From NCBI GenBank assembly GCA_025267735.1, contig CM046294.1, forward strand, positions 40,671,570 to 40,735,569: 64,000 nucleotides of DNA, in the 5' to 3' direction. This document shows, in pieces, positions 41,001 to 51,862 of the stretch. Every line of letters begins with the position of its first letter. Positions within the stretch are counted from its first letter, which is position 1. Made by a program: the position numbers and the translations under genes. The DNA is from Mactra quadrangularis. Taxonomy: Eukaryota > Mollusca > Bivalvia > Venerida > Mactridae. The notes beneath the pieces are model-generated. The model did not search any database and had not been told where the DNA came from. It was given only the letters and a program-made list of their open reading frames with translations.

Positions 41001-42271
41001 AATTTAGCAGTCGTGAATTCAAATTAGACGCTTGCTCATTATCAAATCTTGTTAACTTTTTTTCTCCTACTGGAGACTATTCTGTGAACATTTTCTTTTA
41101 AAAAACCGTTACATATTGTTTGGCTGTTGAATACTCATACCAAATAGTTATTTTATTATAATGTTAAATTTCATATTATCAGCACAACATTAAACCAATA
41201 ATTACGTTTTTGTACGTATTTGCGTTATAACTTTTGCTAAGCATATTTATATAACCCAGTGTCATTTTAAGACTTCATAAATGTTTTTATCAGCGGCGGA
41301 ATTTTGAAAGTACGATTCATTTACAATATTTCTTTGACAATTTTGATTTTTGCTTGGTAATTTTGAAGATTTCGTGTACAAATTTGTGCGCCAATATTTC
41401 ATTTAGGCCTTATACATATTGTTCGGAAATTCAGTTAGGATTTATTAGATATTTTATTTGTCATCTTCTGCATAAAGGAGAATTATCACACTACTAAATA
41501 CATTAAAGATATACCTTGCCTGGTTTTAATAATCCAAGTAGATCCTTTACTGTATAATTGATGTGCATTTTTACAAGACAATATGTGGTTGTCTCGAGTT
41601 TTAAGTGGGTTGGGCTTGACTGTAACCTGATACACTGTACTGTTACATGCATACGAATATCTTATACTGTCACTAAGAAAATAATAAGATGGTGACACCG
41701 TGCATATTCCATTCTGATAACTCATCAATGCCGTTGCTGTAGGTCTTGCTAAGTATGTCCATCTTGTTAAATTAGTTGATGAAGCTAAATTACATTCAAA
41801 TGTGTAGCTTTCATCAGTTGTTATCTCAACAACATCAACGACTAAACTTGTACACTGACAACGACTCATGCATGCTGAAAATCATTTATAACAAGAAATA
41901 TCTTTAAAAAAAACATATTCGGCGCTCTACTGGGTTCATTTTCAACGGTTTGAAGTATAAATGTTGGTCATGAACGACGTACATGAAGTTAACAGCATTT
42001 TATCATTGATCTTCATAAGACTTCTTTTGACATTACCATGACGTTATAAGCGTTTATTTAATTGGCATATTTTTTTTAATTTTCTTGTTATGAGAAAGTA
42101 AATAACAAAAAATGTGTCACTGAATATTACAATAATGTATGTTATATACATCTACAAGTAATGCAAGTTAAATAGTTACTTAATGTAATTCAGCTACAGT
42201 TTTAATCAACCCCTAATAAGTTGCCACTTACATATAGCTGGCAGCACTCTTAGGAAGATCTCAACTTTCAT
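29034..42271 (-). CDS. Ig receptor gene 2: SP, 6 Ig, FN3, TM, ITIM/ITSM-like tail
   Basis: Inverted paralogue of gene 1, 916 aa, single-pass membrane receptor. Exons in transcription order: 42271-42232 (signal peptide, ATG at 42271), 41874-41515 (Ig1), 39858-39499 (Ig2), 38593-38258 (Ig3), 37460-37176 (Ig4), 32905-32621 (Ig7-like), 32245-31952 (Ig8-like), 31627-31331 (FN3), 30890-30777 (helix: GGIAGGVIVCIIIVIVIIV), 30231-30130, 29546-29440 and 29204-29034 (tail, stop TAA). All borders have AG/GT; total 2751 nt in frame. Rough residues: Ig1 14-133, Ig2 134-253, Ig3 254-365, Ig4 366-460, next Ig 461-555, last Ig 556-653, FN3 654-752, helix about 760-782. Five corresponding ectodomain exon lengths equal those of gene 1 or differ by a few codons. 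There is no counterpart of the gene 1 Ig5 and Ig6 exons; that intron is filled by a 3.76-kb element. The tail has GYEIV, LNYADL and TPYDIV and ends acidic/lysine (DNDDDDKK). The last Ig lacks the core cysteines, as in gene 1. Function unknown; cell-surface adhesion or immune signalling is inferred. Confidence 0.82.
29755..30020 (-). repeat. SINE family A in tail intron of Ig gene 2
   Basis: Near complete copy in reverse: TAGGGTTTAACGCC tail complement at the left, GACCAAACTCCACGACAG in the body and a tRNA-like head at the right (minus strand GCCTGTCCGGCTAACCGAGG, then GGTTCGACTCTCGG as box B). It lies between the 30231-30130 and 29546-29440 exons. Confidence 0.75.
30395..30500 (-). repeat. 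SINE family B, 3' fragment
   Basis: The block CACTACTCACCTACCCTTCC then ACAAGGCCGGAAATTTCT matches the distal part of the copies at 21290-21485 (same strand) and 61345-61620 (opposite strand). The tRNA-like head is absent. It lies in an intron of Ig gene 2. Confidence 0.5.
33308..37071. mobile_element. 3.76-kb non-autonomous DNA element with 37-bp TIRs
   Basis: The first and last 37 bases are inverted repeats of each other with 34 matches (left 33308-33344, right 37035-37071); both include GATGCGCAACG and GAGAAAAGGGCCCTTAAG. Outside the termini stands TTTAT on both sides (33303-33307 and 37072-37076), a candidate 5-bp target duplication. Both ends begin with CACA. No transposase-like frame was seen inside, so it would need a helper. 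The 5-bp duplication and CAC ends are features of the Transib superfamily, but TTTAT is unlike the GC-rich sites usual there and the assignment is tentative. It fills nearly all of the intron of Ig gene 2 between exons 37176 and 32905. Confidence 0.65.
40368..40545 (+). mobile_element. MITE with GGTTGAGTTGTC core
   Basis: About 180 bp, starts GCGTGTTCAGTAAC, contains repeated ACTCAACCC / GGGTTGAGTTGTC blocks in both directions that could fold on themselves, and ends near ACGGAACGTTCTGA. An inverted-orientation copy lies at 63140-63330. No coding capacity. It is in the intron between Ig1 and Ig2 of gene 2. Confidence 0.6.
40650..40995 (+). pseudogene. Tc1/mariner transposase relic, C-terminal part
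   Basis: Two scraps in the order expected for a Tc1-like DDE transposase: NHNAQRYQAEV (40650-40682), then after stops and frame loss DKNPNKRLWDVFDRCIRQR (from about 40836), which corresponds to the DxNPIExLWD catalytic region with the acidic residue of the third position replaced by N/K, and a short C-terminal piece with SIPLRFVRR. Multiple stops; clearly inactive. It lies antisense within gene 2's first long intron. Confidence 0.6.
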
Positions 42272-42289
42272 GTCGAGTGATCTGAAATA

Positions 42290-43265
42290 TAACATAAGAG
42301 TTTTTAAACAATACTAGAACTCTGAGAACAAGATGCGTCACCTGACAATAGCATACCAGTCATTTACTTTTTTTTAAAGATTGGGAAATCTAAGGGGAAT
42401 GGGATTATTACTCAGACAAGCAAAATAGGACAATGCCTTTTGCGGCAGACAATAATAAGGAATTACAAAGGGCACGGCTCCTTCTTAAGACCAGATATTT
42501 TCAATTTCGGCTGAAAGCTCCAGTACTTTATTTGTTATGATCCGGAAGAGCAAATAAGAGGTGGCAGTAATAAAATCATTTGGGACATATTCGGCGATCA
42601 TCTACGAAAATATACCTCGGAAATCAGAAGTAGTAGAAATACAACCAGGTAATAAGGTCCGGCGACTGTAATTTTCATGTCAATATTTAATAATAACATT
42701 GTTACCCGCTTTATCACACCATTTCATTAGAACAATATCTCACGAGTCGTATTTCTGTGTAGTTGCTAAAGACTATATTTCTACGAAAACTAAACTCGTA
42801 TAGTCTACTTTTTTAACTAATGAAATCCGAGGTTTATCTGCGCAGAAGATCGCCGAGGTAGCTCCGAATGAGTATGAAATATTACCAAGGGCTATAACTC
42901 CAAAATTATGCAAAGGTCAGTTATGAATCTTGATCACTGCATTTTACTACAAAAGAATGTATTCAGTAATGAAGTTCTATGCTGACATTTTTAATACCTT
43001 CAGACTTAGTTATGCCCGAACATATATAAGAAAACTAGTTAGAAACATTCGATTTAAAATGATTTATCTACAGCATATGTTCAAAGATATTTACTTGAAT
43101 AAATGTAACTCGTGTACAAAGTAAAAAATGGCCAAATTTAACATTTTACATAACATTCTCTCTTGAACAAATCTCACTGTGAGGGACAAAAGTATGTTAT
43201 TGTTTAAAAGATATTGCTCTGTAGATTGCAGAGATTATAGACAATTAAAATTACAATTAATTTAA
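42290..43265. other. Upstream region of Ig gene 2
   Basis: Gene-free DNA that should hold the promoter and any untranslated exon of gene 2. A TTTCAG acceptor lies about 2 bases beyond 42280 in the minus strand, so a spliced leader exon upstream is likely. No TATA box or other element can be singled out in this AT-rich sequence. Confidence 0.4.
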
Positions 43266-43269
43266 ATAT

Positions 43270-43560
43270 CAATAGCTTGTGTTGTGCAGAGAACCGCAAG
43301 GTAGCAACATCCTTACACAATGGTTATGTTTGTGTCTCTCTTCCTGCAACACATGACCAAGTGAAAAAGCAAAAAAAAAGCGTTAATAGAGTCAACACGA
43401 ATATTAACTGTATTTACATTCCGTTTACTTTATCAAGTACAGATTTATTTACTGAACATGACTTCTTCCGTGTCTGAGAAAGACATTTAGAGTTACTACA
43501 AGTATGATTCAATTCATACCTTTCAATAAAACTAGTGAGTGGACGTGCATGTATTTTTTC
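43270..43560 (+). repeat. Dispersed repeat R1, first copy
   Basis: The blocks GGTAGCAACATCCTT, TTTGTGTCTCTCTTCCTGCA, GTCAACACG, TAACTGTATTTACATT and TTATTTACTGAACATGA recur in the same order at 60668-60900. Non-coding; family not recognised. It may be part of the Tc1-derived repeat that surrounds both copies. Confidence 0.6.
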
Positions 43561-43969
43561 ATACCCTGAATGTACTTTGAATGACATAAACATTGAATTA
43601 TTGTAGTTTGACCTGGAGAGAATATTGATTATCGAAAACGGTTATTACTAATAAGATTAAGTATACTCGGCGTCAATGAAAACTTACCACCCTACCAACC
43701 CTCGGTTTATGATAACAGAATTGAAGTGGAGTAAAAACTTTACATAAACACATTTTAGCACACAGATGTAGTCATTGCTAAATGAATCTAAAATCGATTT
43801 ACAATGTTCGAGTCCCGGACTGCACGTGCAAAATAAGATTTTGGACGACATGTATCCAGTAGTTTGTGTAAATCATTTGTCGCTAGCGGGAGTTAGTCGA
43901 CAGGTTAAGAAAAAGCCCTCGAATTTTCAACTATTGCTATTCAAATGCCAAGTTTATGAGACACTCAAA

Positions 43970-44137
43970 CGTCACCAAGTTTTCGGCATTGCTGACGCCG
44001 GACTTTCATTTCATGAGATTGCTCGTCGCATGGGCTGCTCCCATTAGACAATCATGAATCTGGTAAGGAGACATGAACAGACAGGCTCAGTGAAAGGTAG
44101 GTCACGCCTAGGTCATGAAAAGTTGACGTCAGTATAG
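43970..44137 (+). pseudogene. Tc1/mariner transposase relic, N-terminal helix-turn-helix
   Basis: Reads RHQVFGIADAGLSFHEIARR then MGCSH, a stop, and in the same frame TIMNLVRRHEQTGSVKGRSR. This is the paired-like N-terminal DNA-binding region typical of Tc1 transposases (the helix-turn-helix followed by the ETGS-x-GR hook). Catalytic part absent here; one in-frame TAG at 44045-44047. Inactive. Confidence 0.7.
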
Positions 44138-44420
44138 TTGTGTACCGCTAGCTAGTTTGTATCACTATACTTATCACGGTAGTAACAATGTATCACGATA
44201 TGTATCACAATAGTGTATATATTATAATGCAAAATGGTTGGAAGGAGACAAAATGAAACGAACTACTTTCCGAAATGGTAATATAATTGCACTAGTATTA
44301 ACTGCACAAGTAGGTAAAAAATTGAGGATATATATATTCTTAATAATAACACATTCTTTTAGAAATAACAGTTCCATTAAAAATATGACGTTGACATGCT
44401 ACGCAAACAGTGTATTCAGT
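44138..44420 (+). repeat. Dispersed repeat R2, first copy
   Basis: Shares GCTAGTTTGTATCAC, ACAATGTATCACGATATGT, GAACTACTTTCCGAAATGG and ATAGTTCCATTAAAAATATG-type blocks with 63738-64000. Contains ATCACGATA-like palindromic short repeats. It begins exactly where the Tc1 N-terminal relic ends, so the two may belong to one element. Confidence 0.65.
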
Positions 44421-44864
44421 CTTCATTGTAGTATGATAACAAGTAACTATCATCATGTAGTGATAGTCTGTGATACTATCACGATACTCTATCTTCATGT
44501 ATCGATAGTTTGGGTTCTGTCACCATACACTATATCATCTATATACATCGATGTATCGAGAATATTACCATTACACTATCCAATAGGTTGGTTCATCGTT
44601 AAAATATAAAAGGAAGTTAAAAATCTAGTTTTAATCCATTTTTTGACACATTTGTGAGTTTTGTATACAAAACATTTATGAGAAGAAAGTAGATTATTTA
44701 TTATCATACGAACCTTTTCTGAATCAATCTGTCTGCGACTTAATCGGTTGTATGGTATAAAGCACGCAATCAATGACACTACACAACTAATAATTTACTC
44801 ATGGATAGGTAATACCCGACGTGAATATTAAACAAAAACGAAATATGTATACAAGTTTAATATT

Positions 44865-45090
44865 TACCTGTTTGTCCCATTAAAAATCCAAAATAGTTTT
44901 ATTAAAACACGATAAGCAAAACGAGACAACGGTTTGCATGATATACGAAATCAATACATAAAACATAGTCTTAGTAATGCGAATAATAAATGTCTACATG
45001 TAATTTGATAAGTTTTTACTAAATATTCTGTTTCGGGTCTGAATCGTTGTATAACTTCTTACAACGGTTAACACTAATTTTATTATATCT
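44865..45090 (+). repeat. Dispersed repeat R3, partial copy
   Basis: Contains GGTTTGCATGATATACGA and TTTCGGGTCTGAATCG then CTTACAACGGTTAACA, matching the internal part of the two large repeats at 56705-58790 and 61665-62965. Flanking unique sequence differs. Confidence 0.6.
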
Positions 45091-45450
45091 TGGGTTAATA
45101 TAATAAGAGAATACTGTATGCTATAGTGTCTAGTATAATACTATCTAAATGACCAGAGTACATGTTACATATACTATACAGACGGCCTAGCTTATCAGCA
45201 AATTTTACAGTAGTACATACACACCAATTCTCCCCTATTAAATTCATTGAATAAAAAATTCAATGCAAATGACCTGAAACTGAGATTATTTACAATCATC
45301 AATCTTGGAGCAATAAATAATACAACATTCCAAGCAATAAAGTTTCAGTAAAATTAATATAGCAGTTCATTAGCACATTATTGTTATTTCACCATAAGGA
45401 TTATATACACCTCAAAGAGGTTATTCATTTATTTCCCACGCCAATTCAAA

Positions 45451-46190
45451 TCAATTCATTTTGACAGACATGTACGAGTATTTATTGATACTCAGATGTT
45501 TCGGCGGATCTCTTAATGGGTACCTTCTGGCAGGTGTCTGAGAATTTACGACAGAGGAAGTATTACTTTCCCTTAGTAAAACAGACTGGTCAGTTGTCGG
45601 CACTGTGGAAGTTTTATTGGAATCAATTTGATCATAATCTATCCTAATTTCATTTGAGATGATTTCGGGTTCAATTATTGTTTGTGAGTCATTAAATCCT
45701 AACTTAATTTCTGTACTACGAATTTGATCTACGTGTCTCTTCCAGGTAATGTCGTTACCTATATCTATTTTATATAACAACGGTCTGTCACGAGGCACAA
45801 TACATTTTAACATCAATTTTTCCTTTGAGGTCGGCCTATAATCTCTAACTAAAATGTTTTGTCCCAACTCAAATTCTTGACATTTACTATTCTTAGAGAA
45901 TGCATTTTTCATTTGCGCGTCAGTGACATGTTTCTGCATATCCGGTTTAATTAAATCTAATATAGTACGCAAATAACGACCGAACAATAATTTTGCAGGC
46001 GTTTCTCCAGTAGTGCCCTGTAGAGGGTTTCGATAGCCGAGCAAAAAAACATTCATTTTTCAAATTCAAATCCATATTTCTACTCATTCCGCGCTTAGCA
46101 GACTTGAAAGTACCGTTAAATCTTTCAACTAAACCATTCGTTGAAGGCTTGGTCACTGCGGTCCTGATATTTTTTTCAAAAAATTCCTTT
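45451..46190 (-). pseudogene. Ty3/Gypsy-type integrase fragment, frameshifted
   Basis: C-terminal part of a retrotransposon integrase. The upstream piece (46156-46057 frame) carries NGLVERFNGT, the end of the catalytic core around the last acidic residue. The downstream piece (46056-45451 frame) carries ETPAKLLFGR, then a VRDYR-containing segment and NDITWKRHVDQIR, the small C-terminal domain seen in many invertebrate Gypsy elements. A frame change near 46056 separates them. No reverse transcriptase, gag or paired long terminal repeats were found, so this is a 5'-truncated, dead copy. The acidic/Ser-rich C-terminal end to the stop at 45451 appears complete. Confidence 0.75.
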
Positions 46191-47007
46191 CTATGTCAGA
46201 CATTTAAAAAAGAACAAACAACACCTTGAACTCAATAGAAATCATTGAGACAAATGACACAATCCTTTGTTGAGAAATATGAAACTGCACTCTGCCTTAG
46301 ACCGTTAACCCGAACTACACTCTCTTCACAGCTTATCTTGATGTGTGACGTCCTACGTGTCTTTATAGTATAAAAATATGAAGATTGATCCATAGACAGA
46401 GAGAAAACTTTACATTCCTACAATTTTGATGTCCCAACTAACCTATTAGACTTGATTTAATTATTGTGGTATTATTAGACATAATTTACCAAAATATAAT
46501 TACATTGTATACACAAAAAGTGAACCGGGCTGGTCCATTATAAGTTAAGTGTGGTTCTGATAATTGGAAATCTATGCAGCCTAATTATCTAGTATTAATA
46601 TAAATACATTTTGTAATACCAAAGACAAATGAAGTTATCATTCACCTATGAGCTCATGAAGGTGTAAACCTCTTTTACCCTACCTATAACTAGTTTTAAA
46701 TTCAATTAAATTGACATCTGGAGTAATTGTTAACTTGCTTTATATAGCATATAACTACTTATAACGTGATTAAACTATAGTCTATAGATAAATGGTTATA
46801 TGCTATATAAGAATGTCAATACTTTCTATGCACTATTTAACTTATGGTAAATAAACGTTTAAGAAACCGCACAAATAAATTATTCGCTTTTGCTCGCTTG
46901 TCAAAATTCAAAATATGGAAAAATATTTGTTTTGCTCTTTAGCTTCATTTTTTAAACAAAATTCATAGAACATGTGATCAATTTGTTGTGGCTTTTCCAT
47001 GGCCACA

Positions 47008-47235
47008 CATAGTATAGGTTACATCGTGGCCATTAATCCACCTATTACTGTTCCTGAAAAGACTTAATCTCTGGATTACTACTATATGCAATACAGTGAC
47101 TGAATACAGCCCTATTAAAATGATTTAGAATCAGTGGTAGGAGGAAGAATGACCGTTACATTTATTTCATGACATAGCTCGACGAAAGTATGCCCTGCCC
47201 GTTAATCGAACCTACTACTCCTTGATCAGTAAATA
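47008..47235 (-). repeat. SINE family A, partial
   Basis: In reverse it carries the ACATCGTGGCCATTAATCCAC block (complement of the GTGGACTGATCGCCGT region), CTTAATCTCTGGATT, GAATCAGTGGTAGGAGG and the CGACGAAAGTATGCCCTGCC head. The terminal ACGGCGTT tail is lost. Confidence 0.65.
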
Positions 47236-47794
47236 ATATGCATGTAAAATGAAATATGAAACACATTTGATTATGAATGACAAAGAGATGATGATGGATA
47301 TCGAAATTGTAACTTTTAACTCCTAAAATCGTTCAAAAATTCATTCAAACAGTACTTTCAGTACATTGATTAACTTAAATAATTATCCTTAAAAAGTTAA
47401 ACGCTCGCGATTCTGCTCGAGAAGTGTTCCGCCTAGATATCAAAGATGGCGGCTAGAATTTTTTTATATTCTTAACATTAAGAATTATCCCTGAAAAGTG
47501 GGACGCAAACTTATGTGTTACTTGTTCCACATAACATATCCACGCAATGCATATCTTATAATGTATTTGGTACAATAATTTGTATCATAATGGTTCATAT
47601 ATGATAAAAATGTGAAAGATCTCATGTTTCAGCAGAAATAATTTTTACCCCACCCGCTATTTTTAATAATGTGATGTTCGATGCCATCTTGGATTTTACA
47701 GTGAGCGTTTGCAATCGTTCAATAGCCTAAAATTCGTGAAAAAGGCGCTCGATGGAGCGCTCGCATTCTTGAACTCATTTCAGATTTAATACTA

Positions 47795-47963
47795 GTACGA
47801 AGCAAATAGCTAACAACTGCCGTACTTGATACAGGATGGTAAGAAAGAGAATAGCCGTAGAAAATTTTATGATCAAACTCTATGAAATGTTAGGGTTATG
47901 GTTAATGTCCTGCCTTAAAATTCGAAATCACGATTCATAGACAGACGCTCGACTGTGCCATCA
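47795..47963 (-). repeat. SINE family A, cut by the Harbinger insertion
   Basis: Shares AGCTAACAACTGCCGTACTTG, GATCAAACTCTATGAAATG and CCTGCC blocks with the other copies. It ends at the left target duplication of the Harbinger element (47964), so the transposon probably inserted into or right beside the SINE head. Confidence 0.5.
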
Positions 47964-47966
47964 GCG
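47964..47966. repeat. Left target-site duplication (CAG)
   Basis: CAG directly before the Harbinger terminus, matched by CAG at 56181-56183. A 3-bp duplication is the hallmark of PIF/Harbinger insertion. Confidence 0.75.
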
Positions 47967-48193
47967 GCCAATTGTATAAACAATGGTATAATTATACCAT
48001 GGTAACACTTACCCCAGGGTAAACTGGAGGGTATGGTAACTACTGAGGTAAACTCAATTGTATAAAACAACTTACCACACCAGTAACCTAACCAGCGCTG
48101 GTAAAATTATACCCATGGTAAATCTTTAAAACAATCCCATAATACATTGCAAACACGCACTTTGACAGACGACGCGAATTGTAAACAAACAAA

Positions 48194-51100
48194 ATGGCGG
48201 ACATCAAAGGAAAAAGATCAAAACAATTTAGTGACGCAGAGGTCTGTCTTTTGACTGAGCTAATGCAAACCCTGCATAGTCAACTGAAGTCATGTCATGC
48301 CTGTCCAAATGGCAAGAAAAAGTACGATCAAATATGGGCTGATATCGCCGAAAAGATCAATTCACTAGGGAATGGACCGAGGACGGTGGTTCAAGTCCGT
48401 GAAAAATGGAGAAATTTGGTAAGTTACTATTTGTATCCCTTCTAAGCTCAACGATCACTACATAAAGAATTTAATAACAGTGAATTGTATTCATAATAAG
48501 AATAATTCAAGATCATAGAGCATTTTGTAATTAATTAAAATCAGAAATTTAGTCGGAAAGAAATGGGTGTATATTCATTGTATTCGATTAAAAATGTTAA
48601 ACCGCCATGACCTGATACTCGCCAAAACACATTTATTTTCTTATTTTACAGTTAAAAAAGGCCAAGTCAACATACACGGCAGAAAACGTTAGTCTTGGAA
48701 AGACAGGGGGTGGACCTGCACTACCTGAGATGTCAGGAACTTGTAGGTCGATCATAGACCTTTGTAAAGATTCTGCTAGCTTTAGCGGCATCCAACAGGC
48801 CGCTTTCAATGAATCAGGTACAGTAATTCTAATTTATAAACGAAATGAATGGATGATTTCCTGTAAAAAAATTAACATTGCAAACAAAAACTTATAAAAG
48901 TCTTACTTGAGTTATTTAGACTAATCCCTATCCTCTGAATCAAATTAAATCCAAATGTTATTGTGGAACTAAAATCCAAATTGAACACGCAATCTTATAA
49001 ATGCTCCAACATTTCAGATCCTGCAGCCGTGAAGGCTAATTATGTATTGTTATGGGAGAGTGCCGTTCCAGAATCTGCAGAGACACCACTTGCTGTACCA
49101 GGTAACTGATTACGTACATGTATCTACACTAAATTCTAATAAACTTTAAGACAAATTAAGTCCCTATATCTAGTATATCCAAATTTTAAATCCATTCTGC
49201 AAGAAAAACTCAGCACACCTTACTCATCCATGTCCAAAATCTAGAATGGTTAAGTTGACAGAATTGTGTCATTGCATCAGACAAGTCTCATTTTTTTAAA
49301 AAGGGGTTATATAATTGAAACACACGTTTAAAAAATGTTCAATTTGCAATTAGCTGGATAATTTGCCATACCCCTGTAAAACTTTTTTTGCCGAAAGTAT
49401 TTTTGCAATATGTCAAGAGAAATCAGTAAATTAATATGATTATAATGTTAATTACGATCCTAAAATCCATGTTCATAAAATGGTATAATCCGTGTGGCAT
49501 GGCTAAAAATAGAACAGACAGGAATGGGGCCCCTCATGGGGAATACAGAGTGCACCCAATAGTTCTTAAACAATCATACATGTATACAATTAAAAATTCA
49601 GATCTTTATACAACTCTAGCAAAAGATCTTGGAACTTTGTCTTAATTTTTACATGAAATGGGGATATGGTTTCATAAAATTTGTCTATCACACAAAATCA
49701 CAGCCAATGTGATAAATATTGTTTGATGAGCAATCACCATGATTAAAAAAGTAATTTAGTAAATTATCTGGTACTAAAATTTATAAAAAGTCCATACTTA
49801 AGTTAACCATTGATGACAATCAACTTTTGCGTCAATTTTATTTTCGTAGAAATACATCCAATGGTTTATTCCAAGTAGAATGATAATTATGATAATTTAG
49901 AAAATATTTCCTACTGTGTTAGTTGGTAATTAATGAAGCTAAAAAATGAGACTATGGTTTGGTCATCATACTCTGCCTTTTAAATATTTGCTGTCATATT
50001 TTGTATGTTATTTGACATACTCCTTTACTAGCTTTCAGACCTTATGAAACTATTTATTAGAAAGCAGTATATATTTAGACTGGCAACTGGTCTTCTCAAT
50101 ACAGTGAAATAAGTGATAAAGGCCATATGATATAGTGCATGATTAAATCCTGAATCTACAATTCCATAGGTGGATCTAGGGGGGGGGGGTCAGGGGGGTC
50201 ATGACCCCCTCCCTATAATTTCCAATACATTCTTGTCGATTATTGTATTTCTTGACTTCTCGGTGCTTAAAATCCTGGATCTGCCTCTGATTTCACTGAG
50301 AAAGGTAATTCATGATTCCTTAATAATAAAATGATTTGAACATTTTTAATATAAAATATATGCCTTACGTATGTGGCCTAAATTAAAGTCTTCGTGTAAC
50401 ATGGTTTGAGTTACTTTATGTCTATTTCATTTCAGTAACAGTAGATGAATCTTATGTTGAAGACAATGTTATGATAAGTTTGGACAATGTCAATGAAATG
50501 AATCCTTCTGTTGACAGCAAACCAGGTAAACATAATGGCACTATCAAGACTTATTATGTTATAGACATATGATAAATATCAAAACATAAAATTATGGATT
50601 AAAATTACTCATTCACCTTTTTTAAAACTGTATGTAAACATTCTTGAAAGCAGGACATTAGTGTTATGATAATGACAATTTTATGCAAATTGACATACAG
50701 CTACAAATGATGCTGTTTCATGCAGTAAAATTAAAAGTAGTTATAATTTATTTCATAACAGTTTTTGTTTTTATAATTATCTATTACAGCACAAGTTATT
50801 TAGTTGATTTTGTATTTTTCATTGTGTCTATTTTCATAAAGATGAAGCTCCAACACCTGATATTTTAGTAAAGGAAATTCCCACAAGTTTTGGAAAGGCA
50901 AGAAAAATGTAAGACTCCAGTTATTATACTAGGATAGGAAAGCTTTTTTCATATTAACTGTGATGCAATTTATACTGTGTCTTGGTGACAGTATTGACTA
51001 TCTAACAAAATATCTAGCCATTCCATCTAGTTCAAAATGGAAAATGTTTCACATTTGATTTATCAATGATAATGTATTACTTATAGATAATGGTTATGCT

Positions 51101-51597
51101 TAGCATATCATTTAATGCAAATATAAGTATGAATTAAGAAAATAATCATGTACAGAATACCATTAATCATATAATGGTGTCATTTCAAACTATATAATTA
51201 CATTGAACAAATTATGTGATAAGCTTTAATTGTAATATATCAGACCCATTTACTTAGATATTTTTCAATAACACAACTTTGTAGTGTATTCACTGTCAAA
51301 AGGTCTTATTCTTCAAGAAACTCTTTCTTTATGGACTTTCCCTGATACTTGCATAATATGACACTAACATTTGCTGGGTAAACAAGTTTGTGTGAAAAGT
51401 CATAGTAATGAAATGTATTTCCTTTTTACAGCAATGACAAGCCCAGAACTTCAATGCCTTCAAAACCAACAACTGTGAAGGATGCACAATTGCATTATTT
51501 TCAGGCAGCAACTGAAAGTATGGAGGCACAGAAGATATGCTTCCAGAAAATTTCAAATTTAGCAGATGTGCTTTGTGACTATTTTTCCAAAAAATAA
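48194..51597 (+). CDS. Harbinger accessory Myb/SANT-like DNA-binding protein
   Basis: Six exons: 48194-48418, 48652-48817, 49018-49101, 50436-50525, 50842-50908, 51432-51597; 798 nt, 265 aa, GT-AG at every border and in frame to TAA. Residues about 8-80 form a trihelical Myb/SANT (MADF-like) domain: KQFSDAEVCLLTELM, then YDQIWADIAEKINSLG, then VVQVREKWRNLLKKAKS, with the spaced tryptophans typical of this fold. A TGGGPALPEMS segment follows, common in NAIF1-like and Harbinger-encoded proteins. The rest is acidic and low in structure, with a C-terminal helix (LHYFQAATESMEAQKICFQK). AATAAA at 51619-51624 fits the 3' end. It should partner with the transposase of the same element. Start chosen at ATG 48194, 227 bp from the left terminus; the context AACAAAATGG is favourable. 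Confidence 0.88.
50160..50292 (-). mobile_element. GGATCC-type MITE, short copy, in a SANT-gene intron
   Basis: Starts ATAGGTGGATCTAGGGG and ends AATCCTGGATCTGCCTC, the two ends of the GGCGGATCC MITE family seen complete at 56395-56646. Internal part shortened; carries long G and C runs near its left end. It lies in the intron between 49101 and 50436. Confidence 0.65.
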
Positions 51598-51729
51598 GAG
51601 ACAATAATAATTATGAAAAATAAAACTAGAGACTGTACTAATAAGTTATTATTATTTACTGACTTCAATAAGTACATGTGTATTAACATTTCATTCATAA
51701 GTAATCATTTTTAAAAAAAATGTTTGAAT

Positions 51730-51862
51730 CATTTAATGGATGTATGAGTTTATACAAGTATGTATGAATGAGTTCATGAAATCATGAATGTTTGTATGAA
51801 ATTATGCATGAATGAGTTTTTGCATGAATGTATGTATGAGTGTATGATGAATGTATGCTTTA
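51730..51862. repeat. Degenerate ATGA/ATGT low-complexity repeat
   Basis: Imperfect tetranucleotide array (ATGAATGT, GTATGTATGA) followed by a short (TA)n. It lies in the spacer between the two convergent Harbinger genes. Confidence 0.8.

Larger units (their letters stand above)
46195..47963. other. Gene-free stretch with two SINE relics
   Basis: AT-rich non-coding sequence left of the Harbinger element. Holds SINE copies at 47008-47235 and 47795-47963 (listed separately). Nothing else is recognisable. Confidence 0.55.

Noticed and set aside
44238..44609. 123-aa plus-strand frame
   Set aside because: Covers repeat R2 and AT-rich DNA; composition is hydrophobic low-complexity and the second R2 copy does not keep the frame.
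51329..51604. Minus-strand frame over the last SANT exon
   Set aside because: Antisense shadow of the exon 51432-51597.
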